A program made the position numbers and the translations under genes. DNA of 64,000 nucleotides from Antilocapra americana. Its lineage: Eukaryota > Chordata > Mammalia > Artiodactyla > Antilocapridae. Below are positions 1-12,555 of this stretch, one piece after another. Numbering within the stretch: position 1 is the first letter of the stretch; the number at the start of each line of letters is the position of its first letter. The notes beneath the pieces were generated by a model. That model ran no database searches, had not been told where the DNA came from, and saw nothing but the letters and a program-made list of their open reading frames with translations. The DNA is taken from the NCBI GenBank assembly GCA_007570785.1, contig ML664161.1:16520861-16584860 (forward strand). Reading direction: 5' to 3'.

Positions 1-619
1 TAGAGTATTAGAGTATCCCTCAAATTCCCTTCTTAGAGTATTTCAAATTCATGGTAGTCATTGTTCCATTTCAGAAGCTGAATTTCAGAGGGGGGCGTTG
101 TATCTTCTAAATGCTCTGGGACCTTCTAAATGTTATGAGACCAGCACTGGATTAAGTATTTAGATCCCAGTCTTAAATCTTCTCTGTAGTTTGGCAGATA
201 GTCACCTACTTAGCATTAGAAGCTAAGTCTGATGCATCCATTGTCAGAAGTGTTTTATCCACAGGGATCATAAAACATGAGGCCCAAACGCAAGGATGGG
301 CCTAGTGAATGGCTCGTGAAAGACTGCTTTGTGCTCTTGGAACTCAGCTGCGGGACATGATTCCATTTGAATTACTCTGGAAAATTCACTGCACATAAGA
401 ATTATACCTCAGATTCTTTGTCCTGAAAATTAGCTTTCCCACATGGCCTTTTTTTCATGAGGGTTGAGTTTCTAGGACAATAATTTTTGACTGAGTAGGC
501 ATCCTTTGAAATAAAATTACTTAAAAAAAAAAAAAACAACTCAGGAGTGATCAGTCTTAGAAAACAGGATTAATACATACCTCTCACTAGAAAGTGTCAG
601 TAAAGACTTCTTGAAATTC

Positions 620-960
620 TTAGTCTGGTGGTTCTCAAAGTGTGGTCCCTAGACCAAAAGCATCCTCATCACCCAAGCACTTGTTGCTCAGTCGCTAACT
701 TGTGTCTGACTCTTTGCATCCCCATGGACTGCAGCATGCCAGGCTTCTCTGTCCTTCACTATCTCCCAGAGTTTACTCAAACTCATGTCCATTGAGTTGG
801 TGATGCCATCCAACCATCTCATCATCTGTCGCCCCCTTTTCCTTCTGCCCTCAATCTTTCCCAGCATCAGGGTATTTTCCAGTGAGTTGGTGATTGTTAG
901 AAATGTAAATTCTCTAATCAGAAACTCTACGATTGGTGCTTGTGCTGATGGTCATTTTTG
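620..960 (+). repeat. MER5A (hAT-Charlie non-autonomous DNA transposon), split by BovB
   Basis: The left part (ggttctcaaagtgtggtccc..., about 629-680) and the right part (gttagaaatgtaaattctc..., from about 896) together follow the MER5A consensus. A BovB fragment is inserted between them. Confidence 0.8.
681..893 (-). mobile_element. BovB LINE 3' fragment
   Basis: This reads as the reverse complement of the BovB 3' end (gctcagtcgctaac... through catgtccattgagttggtg to cagcatcaggg). It is 5'-truncated at about 210 bp and lies inside MER5A. A short ttgtt motif flanks both sides. Confidence 0.9.
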
Positions 961-1802
961 AAACCTTAAACTAAAGTAAGATATTCTAGAGGGTTTGGAA
1001 GAGACTGAATAAAGTCTTCAGGTCTTAGGGACTTACAGCTTTAAAAGAAGTCTGAGGAAAGCAGAGGCTGGATCTAAGTTTTGAATGTATGTGGCTGTCT
1101 GTGTTAAACCGATATACAGGCTTTTAGGCCTGGAGGAGACCATATAACATACAGCCCAGGTAGGCTCTTATAAACGCAAATGCAGAAAGGTTCAAGTGAG
1201 CAATTCCTAAACTTCTTTCATTACCCAGAGCGGAGCACTCGAACTAACATGTTCATGTCCATGAGGAGGTCACAGCTGGGCCAGAAGTTGCCCCTGGACC
1301 CCACAGAGTGACTGACCAGGCAGGTCTGGTGTTTTAGCAAGGCTCGTGACTGGGCACATCTCCTTGGCACAGAGTGGCCTGAGAAGAGTGAGGTCTGATG
1401 GTGCACCAGTGAAAAGAGTTGGGAAGCACTTACCCAGAGAAAGAATGAATTCATGTTATTGAGTATCAACTTACTGTCCTATAAAATGAAGATGGATAAA
1501 AAAATAAATGAGACTGGTATGAACACAACCAAAGAGTTCTCCAGCAGTGTATCCCAGGAAGGCCTGGCACTGGGACTCCTCAGCATTTCACAAAGTGCAG
1601 AATTTTAATTTTATTCACCAGAATTCCAGGGAGGGAAAAGAAGTATGTGCTGATCCTTGCTGGGTACCATTCAGAGCTGGGGACTTGGCCATGCTTTCCA
1701 GGAACTACATACAGAGGGGACAGTCAAGTCCAAGAAGCCTGAACTCTGGGTGCAGGTGAGCAGAGATGGATGAGAACGAAGTATGGAGAAGGGGGGATGG
1801 GC

Positions 1803-1842
1803 AGGGAAGGAGGGAAAAAGAGAGAGAGAGGAGGAGATGGAT
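1803..1842. repeat. GA-rich low-complexity run
   Basis: Purine run of agagagagag type, about 40 bases long, with no other feature seen. Confidence 0.7.
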
Positions 1843-2364
1843 TAGCAGTTCCCATGAACAGGAAAGCTTAATGAGTGGGAAAGAGATATATTAGTGAGAG
1901 GTTTTCTGTGTGAGGTGTGAGACCCCCTCAGTCACCACTATCAGGAAACTACCTTAATTATCTGCAGTATTCTTCACATCTCTTTCTTTGAGATGACATA
2001 ATTCATAGATTGGGCTGTATGTGGCTCCAGTTATATTCAGGTAAGATAAACTCTATACAGGATTCACATCCCTCTAAAGGAACAGCAACCTTATGTTCCA
2101 TTTTTTGTTCTGCCTGTACTTTTAGAGCAAGATAAAACTCCTTAAAAACAACATGGATTCAATCCTCAGAGACTTAATTTAGAGAAATTCCCCATTTATT
2201 GAAGATTAAAGAAACTAATACATTTGTACAGTAATATGAGCTCATTATTTTAGTCCAAATAATGATCTTCTAGCACTCAAGGGAAAAAAATGACTTACCA
2301 CTGCAGTGTTTAGAGTTTTCAAGATGTAAAACACAGAAGGGAAAGAGAATTAGCAACCTTCTCC

Positions 2365-2600
2365 CTTCTCTCTTCCCTTAAATCATTTAACGAGTGCTTA
2401 CTATGTGCCAGACACTATGGAGGCAAGAAAGATGAATAAGATAGAATCAACGAGCCTCTACATTCAGAAAGATTGAAGTATAATGGTAGTGACAGACAGT
2501 GGATAAAACAGCGTGAAAAGTGGTGTTTGACAGAAATATGCCAAGAATGGGACACGGATGAGAAGTACCATTTATGACTTATCGCAGGCCAAGTGCTCTT
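2365..2600. repeat. Ancient interspersed repeat (MIR/L2-like), uncertain
   Basis: The motif gtgcttactatgtgccagac followed by aagatgaataagata is typical of old mammalian repeats. The family cannot be fixed by eye. Confidence 0.4.
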
Positions 2601-2609
2601 GTAAACATT

Positions 2610-2937
2610 AAAGATGTAATGACTTATTTTATTGTGATAAAGAATATATAACATGAAACTTGCCATTTTAGTCATTTTTAGGCGGATGGTTCAGTGGCAT
2701 TAAGTACATTCATACTGCTGTACAACCATCACCACTATCCATCTCCACAACATTTTCACCTCAAGCTGAAACTCTGTGCCCAGTAGAAACCAACTCCACA
2801 TTCCCTGCTCCCCCAGCGCCTGGCAACAACCACCATTCTTTCTGTCTCTGTGAATCTGACTGGTCTAGGTTCTTCATATGGATGGAACATTTGTCCTTTG
2901 TGTCTGGCTTATTTCACTAAGTATAATGCTATGGTAA
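2610..2937 (-). mobile_element. L1M 3' UTR fragment
   Basis: The segment (ttcagtggcattaagtacat, accatcaccactatccatct, ctggcttatttcacta) reads as the reverse complement of an old mammalian L1 3' UTR. It sits directly against a MIR. Confidence 0.8.
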
Positions 2938-3135
2938 GTATTTAAACAGACAGTCTTCACGTGATTCTCATAACTCTGTCAGCCTGGTGGCACTTCCCCC
3001 ATTTTACAGATGACGTAACTGATGATCAGAGAGTTAGGGGCCCAAAAATCACAGATAATGAACAGTACTGCTGGAATTTGAACCCTGGTCTGCGTGGTGC
3101 TAAAGCCTTCGCCACAGACACTGATTCACCTGGTA
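2938..3135 (-). mobile_element. MIR SINE
   Basis: Reverse-complement MIR: cccattttacagatgacgta and gctggaatttgaaccctggt mark the conserved core and tRNA-like part. Confidence 0.8.
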
Positions 3136-3242
3136 GGGAAGAGAGGGGAGTCAGGGGAGTTACAAAAATTCAACCAACCAACCCAAACCTTCCTGATACA
3201 GTTCATACTAGTTATAGGATTAGGACTGCTCTCCCTTTGAAA

Positions 3243-3462
3243 GGAAACGTGAAAGTGAAAGTGTTAGCTTCTCAGCTGTGTTCAACTCTTTGTGACCCCA
3301 TGGACTGTAGCCCGCCAGGCTCCTCTGGCCATGGAATTCTCCAGGCAAGAATACTGGAGTGGGTTGTCATTTCCTCCTCCAGGGGATCTTCCTGACCCAG
3401 AGCTTGAACCCAAGTCTCCTGCATTGCAGGGCAGATTCTTTACCGTCTGAGCCACAGGGAAC
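3243..3462 (-). mobile_element. Bov-tA SINE
   Basis: Antisense Bov-tA: gtgaaagtgaaagtgttagc tail, gaccccatggactgtagccc, aagaatactggagtgggttg, and a tRNA-like head ending gattctttaccgtctgagcc. Only a short tttgaaa flanking repeat is visible. Confidence 0.93.
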
Positions 3463-4030
3463 AAGATTTGAAATCAGTTATCTCAAAAAGAAGGTTGATG
3501 GGAGGGAGAGGATCTAGATGTAAGGTTTGCTCTGCTTTTCACAACCATGAGAAAAAGTTGTGGTAAGTATACTTATCCCGCTATGGAGTCCTCCCAGAAA
3601 GTGGCTGCTGAGCTGAAAGTAATTGTGACAGCTTTTTCTGTGTTACTCCAAACAAGCAAGGGCCACATTTCCCCTGTGAGGGCTCCTTTCAGAGGCTGGT
3701 ACTTAGAATGCTTTGACGGTTGCAGAGTCCTTTGCAGCAGGAACCTGAGAGGGGCCACTCCCAATACAGCACGCCTCTCAGGGCTGTTTGGGAGAGGGTA
3801 GTGTCTGTAGTGGCCAGAGCAATGACAGCACTCTGGGGCTGAGGTGACTGTCGGCTCGCCTGGAGCCTCTGACCACTGCCTCTGTGCCTGTGCCCAAGGA
3901 TGAGATCTCCAGGGATGAGATCTCCTCCCTTTTGAGTCTCCTGGTCCTCATGTATGTCTCATGTTGCACGCAGCCTCTTCCTCCCTGCTCAGGCCCATGA
4001 GATGAATGGATTTTCCCCTACCGTTGCCTT

Positions 4031-4244
4031 CTCTGTGAATGTGTTGCTTGCTCAGTCATGTCTGACTCTTTGCGACCCCATGGACTGTAGCCCACCAGGC
4101 TCCTCTGTCCATGGAGTTCTCCAGGCAAGAATACTGGAGTGGGTTGCCATGCTCTTTTCCACGGGATCTTCCTGACCCAGGGACTGAACTTAGGTCTTCT
4201 GCATTAGCAAGCAGATTCTTTACCACCTGAGCCACCAGAGAGGG
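4031..4244 (-). mobile_element. Bov-tA SINE
   Basis: Antisense Bov-tA with all landmark blocks. An imperfect target duplication flanks it (ctaccgttgcctt near 4019-4030; ctacccttgctt at 4245-4256). Confidence 0.93.
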
Positions 4245-4524
4245 CTACCCTTGCTTTTTTTAATTCGTTGTAAATACCTCAGATAATTTGCAAAACAGGC
4301 ACTTTGGGGTGGTGGTGGTGAACACAATGAAGATGACAGGAGGCGGGGACAAGGCTCACCTTTCAACTCAGCCTCCCAGATTCCCAGATGCACACCCTGG
4401 TGTGGCCGCTTGAGGCAGGCTGCCTCTTGTGATGGAAGTGAGAACAACCCTTTAGGGCATGGTTTCAGGTTGACCTTTTTTTTTTCTCCATGTCATGTCC
4501 TTTCATCTTAATTACAGCAGATAT

Positions 4525-4730
4525 AAAGTACAAAATTTGGTAACAGGAGACCTGGGTTCTGATTCTGACTCTGTTAGTTACAAGCTGGGCATCCTTGAGC
4601 AATGCACTAATGCTCTGAACTTCAGTTTACTTTTCTATCAAATGGGGATAATATCATAATAATACTGACATTCAAGGTAATTGTATGACAATCAAATGGT
4701 TTAACATCTACCCTAGCACTTTTAAAAATA
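4525..4730 (+). mobile_element. MIR SINE
   Basis: Sense MIR: gacctgggttctgattctga, then atcaaatggggataatatca, and a degraded 3' part. Confidence 0.8.
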
Positions 4731-5975
4731 AAACACTACACAAGAGTTGATTCTTTTTTTTTTTTAAATACTGTATTTACTTTTAGGACCCTATTTATGT
4801 TACATGAAGGTTAGCACTGGATCAAAGCAAAAATATGTATTAAGTTCACTCCACTTAATCAACGCTTGCACTGCATGACCACTCACTGTATGCCCAGTGG
4901 TTGCCTTGACCATGGAAAACAAATCATCTCATGTTTTAGTGCAGAGATTGCCAAGCCAATACATATTCCTAGCATAATGTGTGAATATTTCATTTGTTGC
5001 ACAATGAATCACATCTCCTTCCTCATTTCCTAAAATGAAATCATCTAATGAATTGGATGAACGAAGATGAAAACTGGCTTTTAATTCATTTATTCAAAGT
5101 ATTTAAGTGTGTAACAATTAGCTTGCAGTAAATTATTGTGAGGAGAACAGAAGCTCATGTTCAATTAGTCAACTTCTTTGCTGTAGTGTTTAGATATGGA
5201 AAACTCGGTTTCTGTCCACTGAAAGCTAATTTTCTGGGAAGCTGAAGGCATTCTGAATTCTGGGAGCAAGATTTCTTTTACCACGTGAAGAATTACAAAT
5301 AGACAGATGAGGCAGTGCATGCAAAGCATGTGACATCTGTGGCCTACTGCTGTCATTATATGAGACAGAAAAACAAGGCTTGAATTCTTAGATGCTTAAG
5401 TCAGACAAAGGTCTCTTGAAGGACTCAGTCACAATTCTCAACACAATGCTTAATTCTACCAATTCTGCTCCATCTCCTGTTTCTTTTCTATATCCACGAT
5501 TCAAATGCCTTAGGAAAACTAGAAGGAAACAGGACCAGAGAAGGCTTCCTGGTAAAACTGGGTAGCTCAAATATTTAGAGCAACAGATGCTTAATTTTAA
5601 CGAGACCCTCAACAAACTTTCCAGATGAATATGTCCTCCCAAAGGAACTGTAATGATCAAAAGAGTTTGTAAACTGATGGCCATTCAAATTACAGTTAGG
5701 ATCATTTATGAATGCACGGACTACTTCCCTATATAAAACTAGATCACACCATTAATATCTTTCATCAGGAGTTATTCCAAACTTTAGAGAGTAGAGAGAA
5801 TACCCCAGAAATTTTAGAACCATGAATCCACATCAGGTCCTGCTGGAAGAGCAACTATTAATTCAGATAATAGCAGATTGCTGCCTACAGAGATGCATGA
5901 AAGATAAGATGTTTTGTCTGCACCCAGCCTCTTAAGAAATTTTTATTAAACAAAATCAGAAGACTATGACCTCTG

Positions 5976-6165
5976 CTAGAAGAGCTCAAGCTTGAACTTG
6001 AGTTCAAATCTGGAATTGAATACTCGGGGCAGTTTTCTTAAATTTTCAACCTTAGGGTTCATCATTTGTGAAAATGGGATAAAATTGCTCATCTTACAGT
6101 GCTGGTGTGTGGATTAAATGAAACGCCTGGAAAAATCTAGCATGGCCTGGCATGTATCAGGAGGT
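5976..6165 (+). mobile_element. MIR SINE
   Basis: Sense MIR core: gttcatcatttgtgaaaatg, gtgtggattaaatg and catggcctggcatgt. Confidence 0.7.
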
Positions 6166-6206
6166 TAAAAAATAAAAGTTTCCCTTTTTATTCCCTTAGC
6201 CTCCCC

Positions 6207-7468
6207 CAAACTACCACACAATTGCACTCATCTCACATGCTAGTAAAGTAATGCTCGAAATTCTCCAAATCAGGCTTCAACAATAGTAAATCGTGAACTT
6301 CCAGATGTTCAAGCTGGATTTAGAAAAGGCAGAGAAACCAGAGATCAAATTGCCTACATCTGTTGGATCATTGAAAAAGCAAGAGAATACCAGAAAAACT
6401 TCTGCTTTATTGATTATGTCAAAGCCTTTGACTGCGTAGATCACAACAAACTGTGGAAAATTCTGAAAGAGATGGGCATACCAGAGCACCTTACCTGCCT
6501 CTTGAGAAATCTGTATAAGTCAAGAAGCAATAGTTAGAACTAGACTCGGAACAACAGACTGGTTCCAAATTGGGAAAGGAGTACGTCAAGGCTGTATATT
6601 GTCACCCTGCTTATTTAACTCATATGCAGAGTACATCATGCGAAATACTGGGCTGGATGAAGCACAAGCTGGAATCAAGACTGCTGGGAGAAATATCAAT
6701 AACCTCAGAGAAGCAGATAGCACCACTCTTATGGAAGTAAGCAAAGAAGAACTAAAGAGCCTCTTGATGAAAGTGAAAGAGGAAAGTGAAAAAGCTGGCT
6801 TATAACTCAACATTCAAAAAATGAAGATCATGGCATCTGTTCCATCACTTCATGGCAAATAAATGGGGAAAAAATGGAAACAGTGCCACACTTTATTTTC
6901 TTGGACTCCAAAATTACTGCAGACGGGAATGTAGCCATGAAATTAAATGATACTTGCTTCTTGGAAGAAAAGTTATGACCAACCTAGACAGCATATTAAA
7001 AAGTAGAGACATGACTTTGCTGACAAAGGCCCATCTAGTCAAAACTCTGGTTTTTCCAGTAGCCATGTATGGATGTGCGAGTTGGACTATAACGAAAGCT
7101 AAGCATCAAAGAATTCACACTTTTGAACAGAGGTGTTGGAAAAGACTCTTGAGAGTCCCTTGGACTGCAAGGAGATCCAACCAGTCCATCCTAGAGGAAA
7201 TCAGTCCTGAATATTCATTGGAAGGACTGATGCTGAAACTGAAACTATTTCGGCCACCTGATGGGAAGGACTGACTCATTGGAAAAGACCGTGATCCTGG
7301 GACGATTGAAGGCAGGAGGAGAAGAGGACGACAGAGGATGAGATAGTTGGATGGCATCACCAACTCAACGCACATGAGTTTGAGCAAGATCTGGGAGTTG
7401 GTGATGGACAGGGAAGCCTGGCACGCTGCAGTCCATGGGGTCGCAAAGAGTTGGACATAACTGAACTG
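6207..7468 (+). mobile_element. BovB LINE, 5'-truncated, inactive
   Basis: This is about 1.26 kb of the 3' half of BovB in sense orientation, beginning within reverse transcriptase. The fragment GFDIINK/AFDCVDHNKLW-type block is followed by a broken frame. The catalytic YADD at 6710-6721 has decayed to EADS. It ends in the C-terminal region and 3' tail (ggtcgcaaagagttggacat). Open fragments lie at 6599-6805 and 6954-7274 in different frames. It cannot encode an active RT. Confidence 0.95.
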
Positions 7469-7624
7469 ACTGAGCCTCCTGCAAATATACTGAGCCTCTT
7501 GACAAATATTTCTTTTTTACAAAATTAGTTATACTCCTTAAAATGATCCTATCACATGTAACTGGTGTATTCTTTACAAACCAACTCTTATAAATCTTGT
7601 AAGATCTTAATTTATGCCCATTTT

Positions 7625-7850
7625 AAGGCACATTTAGCCATTTTTCTATTATTATTCGAGGAAGGAACACAAACACCTGTGCCACACCCATAGCAATCTG
7701 CAAGCCCCTTTTCTACACACAGAAACAGGAACTCACTCTAATGACAGGAAAGGCAAGATCACAGAACTGGTAAGTGGCAGAATCAGGACTTAAACTCAGA
7801 TCTCTTAATCTCTCTCTTTGTCCTCTTCCTAATGCAAGACTGCCTCTCAA
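7625..7850 (-). mobile_element. MIR SINE (degraded)
   Basis: aactggtaagtggcagaatc and aggacttaaactcagatctc match the reverse complement of the MIR tRNA-derived half. The left part is very diverged. Confidence 0.6.
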
Positions 7851-8232
7851 TATGTTTATTTCTTGATATTTTGTTGCAGTGCTGACCTCAAAGTCATATT
7901 TGAAATGAGAAAAGCTGTGCAGAGCTTGCACTTAGAATATATCCTATCTTACTGTCTGTTTCAGAGACAATAGTGACACATTTAAGACAATTTGTAACTG
8001 GTTCTCTTGTGAGTCCATTGGATGGAACCAAATTAACTGTACTTAATCTCATTTCACGGTCCCAGAAACCAAGGAGGGGCTAGTGGATGGGAGTTCTTAG
8101 GTGGCTCTGTTGTGATATGGTCTTGACAGTGTGCGATGGGCTAGAGCTTGAGTATTAGGACACCAGGGCTGGGGCAGATTTGCTGAATGATGACTCAGGA
8201 TTCCAAGCTGTTATCCCCACTGAAGGAAGATA

Positions 8233-8440
8233 CTTGGCATAGTCCTTAAGAGCATAGACTTTTAATTTCAGTTAAAGTCTTCTCTCTGCCATTTACTATC
8301 TTGTGTCCTTGAATAGCTTTCTCAGTCTGAGTCTCGATATCGTCACCTTTTAATTGGGGTTAATGGCAACTACCTCTCAAGGTTATTTATAAAGGTTAAA
8401 GAACTAATGTGTGTAAACCTCTTTACATGATGCCTGGCTA
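8233..8440 (+). mobile_element. MIR SINE
   Basis: Sense MIR: taagagcatagactttt at the head, ttgtgtccttgaatagcttt, and gtaaacctctttacatgatg at the 3' part. Confidence 0.75.
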
Positions 8441-8444
8441 GCTA

Positions 8445-8530
8445 AGACTGCAGCCTCCACCAGGGTCCAGCATCTCGGCACAATGTGTGGAACACACGAG
8501 AGGCCCAGTAAATGTTTAACAGGATCGCAC
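8445..8530 (+). mobile_element. L2 LINE 3' end (short)
   Basis: agggtccagcatctcggcac followed by aggcccagtaaatgttta follows the L2 3' terminus. Confidence 0.5.
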
Positions 8531-9019
8531 CTTCCGTCAGTGGGAAGGAACCTTTCCTTAGGATTGCTGGGGCACTAGCACAGTGATCTGCTGCTGCTGC
8601 TTCACAGCGGCCAGTTCTTCTGCTGGGCAGCTCTGATGGGAAGGTCTCTTAAACATGCCAGATCCGAATCTGTCTCCTTTCACGGCCACTCACTCGTCTC
8701 AGTGATCCCACCTGAGGTCACACAGTACATTCTCTGCCTTGTCTATGTGGTTGGAGAGTGAAATTCTATGACTATGAAATTTTTCAAAACTTAAAAGCCA
8801 GTGGCCTGCAACCCAAATTCAGGGTATACTTAGATGTGTCTTATTAGCCTGCAATGTTGAAAAACTGTGCATCTGAATGTTCTCATTGGGGCATTGACGT
8901 TTCAGTTTGCCACAGTCCATACCTCTCCCTACGGCATACACTCAGCTTCACTCTTTCATATGGTTTCCCCCCGACCTCCAGCCTTTGATTGTGTGACCTG
9001 TGGTGAGCACAAAGAGGAA

Positions 9020-9225
9020 GTATTTTGAAATCAGAGATGATCTAAACTTGAATCTATGCTTTTGCTGAATAGCATTAAGTGGACTAGCCTCCACGAATCA
9101 CAGTTTCCCCAGTGGTATATGGGCTGCTCTGACCTGCCTTCCAAGACTTCTGTGAAGATTAAATGAAATAGCTCCTACGACAGTGCTAGGCTCTGGCAGG
9201 GACTTAGGAAATATGAACACACAAT
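9020..9225 (+). mobile_element. MIR SINE
   Basis: Diverged sense MIR: aatcacagtttccccagtgg, tgaagattaaatgaaatag, gacagtgctaggctctggc. Confidence 0.7.
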
Positions 9226-9490
9226 AACTCATCCCCACCGAAATTCCTTGTTTATAGGTCCAACTTGGAGACTGAAGAAAGAAAAAAATATCAGAGATGA
9301 AGAAGTTGGGTGAGGAACTACATTAGGAATAGAAGTGAGGATGAGAACAAAAAGCAAGTAGGAAGATGATAAAACAACCAATTTCCAAAGTGCACATGGC
9401 TTCTGAAAATCTCCAAGTAGAGTCAGTAACAGGGTTTCATGGCTACTAGAAGGGCAAAAGCTCAGGGCGAGGTGAGCGGGAGCTGAGCCC

Positions 9491-9594
9491 AGCTCTAGAC
9501 TAATTAAATAAGAATCTCTGTAGGTGGGACCCAAGCATCAGTTTTGTAGAAAGTCCTCAGGCTGTCCCAGTGTGCAGCTATGACTGAGAACCCA
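9491..9594 (+). repeat. MER5A 3' fragment
   Basis: aagaatctctgtaggtggga, cccaagcatcagttttgtag and tgtgcagctatgactgagaa follow the MER5A right half. Confidence 0.7.
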
Positions 9595-10082
9595 GGAGCC
9601 AGAGGCTCTCCCAGCTACAAAGTGCATGGTGCCAGCAGGCCTTCAATAAGTGGAGGCAGATTTTGCCAGTCAGGCCTTCCTGGACACCAAATGTGTGAAA
9701 CAGAGCTGGGATATACATGAACTTTTGCACTGACAAAAAGAGAAGGATCAATGAGCAACATCTGCCATGAATTGTTGATCTGTGGGCCAATGGCAGTAGA
9801 AGTTGGTATGCACTGAGCAGTCGCTATGCGGGGCTTCACGGCATATGAGACACAAGCCCCTTCCTTCAGTAATTTTCCACCGGGTGGAGGCTCTCATAAC
9901 TAATGATCAGGGCAGACCTGGCAAATCCCTTCCGGAGGCATGGAGGAAGTGTTCTCATGAGACACACTGGTGATGTCCTTCTCAGTTCTACACTTTAGGT
10001 ATATCTACCTACTAGAAATAGGACTGAAGTTCCTAAGCATGAAAAAAAGCTGTAAAAAAGTTTAAAGTCTTAAACTTATAAT

Positions 10083-10305
10083 AGCTATTATTATAGTTGT
10101 CATTAATTGATCAGCCACAATGTGCCAAGGATGCATTACTTCTAATTCTCATGCCAATTGCATGAGGCACATATAACTATCTTCATTTTTCAACTGAAGA
10201 AAAGTTTTACGGAAGTTAATAAACTTGTCCATAATCACAGCTGGAAAGTGGCTGAGTTAGGATTAAAACCCAGATTTGTTTGAAAGGCTTATTCTATTCA
10301 GCAGC
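10083..10305 (-). mobile_element. MIR SINE
   Basis: Reverse-complement MIR: aatgtgccaaggatgcatta, ttcatttttcaactgaagaa, aatcacagctggaaagtggc. Confidence 0.8.
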
Positions 10306-11548
10306 TTGATTCTCCAAAGCAAAGCAAAAACAATATAAGGAGAGTATGGATGTAAAGAACAGAACTCTATCATTTGTCTGCAGACTCCAGTTTTTTTTTA
10401 CGAGAAGTATACTTTACATCTTATAATCAAAAGTTTTTTTGAAAGAAGGGAAAAAATAAATGATAAGCATAGGGATCAGATCTATTATTTAGAACATTGT
10501 TATTAATCAGACACTTTTTCCTAATTAAAAGCATTAACATCCAGGAATAAATAAAAATGTATTCAACTTTCCATAATTACAAATAAATTTCCTGGATTTA
10601 TATTTCAGAGCAAGGGGCCTGGAAATTCAGCTCCCATTTTCATAACAGGCTTTGCATTTGAGACACAGACACCTTCTAAGTTTATTAAACCATCCAACTT
10701 TACAAAAGAAGTGGCAGATAGAATCCAACTCAATCCCTATTTAGCAAACTGTTTTCCTTCCTGTAGGATTTTAGCTTCTGTTTGGTCTTTATCTAAAGCA
10801 CCTGCCAAACCACTTGGGTTTCTCTCCTCTCCTGTTTGACTGTGGTCAGCAAGGTGAGAAATTATGAGGAGGAAAATGAGATTTTGGAAATGGGTGCTGA
10901 CAAAGTTGTCATCTCACCAGAGAAGATGAATGAGGACACGAACAAGAATGCAGCGCAGGAGAAATACAATTAGGTGTGTAGAGCCAAGGAGAGAGTTGGA
11001 GCTCAGTGAAATTTCCTCCCTGTAGGAGTTACCAATTCAATCCTGAAAAATTATAAATGATACTATCACTTGAAAACTGGGTACACACAGGCTCCATTTT
11101 TTCACTTTTCCCTGGTCTGCCATCCCCACCGGCCACTGAAAAAACAAAGTACTAGATAAACAAAAGGAATGCCTACCTCAGACCTTCTCTCTCTGGAAGC
11201 ACAGGAGGCTTTTATTAATCTGAAGCCACTGAAGCTATTTCATGCTCACTGTTAAAATGCACTTTTAACACAATTATATAAACTTGGCAACTAAAAAGTT
11301 TTTAAGAAACATTTTTGCTGATGCTGATTTTCAATACAAGCAGTCAGTATATCTCTATTCATGGGAAGACACTTTAATAATATTTAATTAAAGTCCACAC
11401 AACAGTAAGGAGATCCTATGACTAGCTTTCCTGGTTCTAATTCCATTGTGTCTCTTCCTTAAAGGAAACACATGAATTCATTTGTAGCTGGTGTTTGGAA
11501 TGGCATTATTTCTAGTCTGATTAGTTGTACAGATCTTTCTCCTTATTT

Positions 11549-11576
11549 TTTTACTTTTAGTCAAGTAAAAGTAAAA
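11549..11576. repeat. Inverted repeat, 11-bp arms
   Basis: ttttactttta and taaaagtaaaa flank a 6-nt spacer (gtcaag) in AT-rich DNA. It is probably a chance or weakly structured AT hairpin. Confidence 0.8.
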
Positions 11577-12448
11577 TTTTTACTTTTTGTTTTTAAAAAC
11601 TGTTTTTGTGGCAATTGATGAATTGCAAAATACAGAAAAAGAACAGAAAAGTAGTTTAAAACTCTAGTATTCAGAGATAATAACTTTTAATAATTTAGAA
11701 TGCTTCCTTGGAGTCTTTTTTTTTGTTGTTATTGCTGAGTTTGTTTTAACACAGTTGGAACTTTCCAAATTTTCATCTTGCATTTGTGTTTTGCTTAATA
11801 TGTTGCAAGTGTTTCTCCCCCCCCCCATATTAGTAAAGTCTCTGTCAGCATGATTTTAAGTTGTACCCAGTATTCTATATTATGAAAGGGCAGCCAATTG
11901 CTATCTTAAATTGAGAGCCCCTGCAATCTACGATCATGTAACACATCTGGCAGCAATGCACACAAAGTTGCCTGTGTTAATGCTGGACTGCCTTGATAGC
12001 ACAGAATACCAAAACAAAAAGAGTTTTGTTCCCAAGTATAAACAAAGGACCTGAGCAGGGCAGGTGGCCTTCTTGGCCCACTCCCACCTGCTATCTTCCT
12101 CATAGGAGGTGAAACCAATGGAGTTCTCAAATGGAGGAGGAATTAGTAACTTTGTTACACTAGCAAGGTGGAGGCTCGAGTAGTATGGTCACGGACCAGG
12201 AACCAGGAGGGACAAGCATTTATCAAAAATACACTGTGAGCAGGAGAAGGTGAGGCGCTGGGAACACCAAGATGAATAAGATGTAGCTTCCTCCTTATAA
12301 GGACTGCAGTGCTGACCCTGTAGGTACAGCTGAGTTTCAACATCAGTTGCTCTGGGAACCTGTCACCTCACCGAACCACTTGTCAGCCTCTTTCCCTGAA
12401 CCATCAGCCTTCGCTGAGGGTCTGCTGTAAATGGACAGATTCCTTAAT

Positions 12449-12555
12449 ATTTTTAAAAATTAACTTATTTTTAATTGGAGGATAATTGCTTTACAGTGTT
12501 GTATTGCTTTCTGCCATCCATCAACATGAATCAGCCACCGGTGCATGTTTTGTGG
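12449..12555 (-). mobile_element. Bovid L1 3' end fragment
   Basis: ggaggataattgctttacag followed by ccatccatcaacatgaatca is the reverse complement of the ruminant L1 3' terminus, preceded by an A/T tail on its left. Confidence 0.85.

Noticed and set aside
2961..3395. 144-codon plus-strand ORF
   Set aside because: It is a read-through of a MIR and an antisense Bov-tA.
3547..3801. Overlapping ORFs on both strands in unique sequence
   Set aside because: No recognised motif; openness on both strands fits a locally GC-richer stretch rather than coding.
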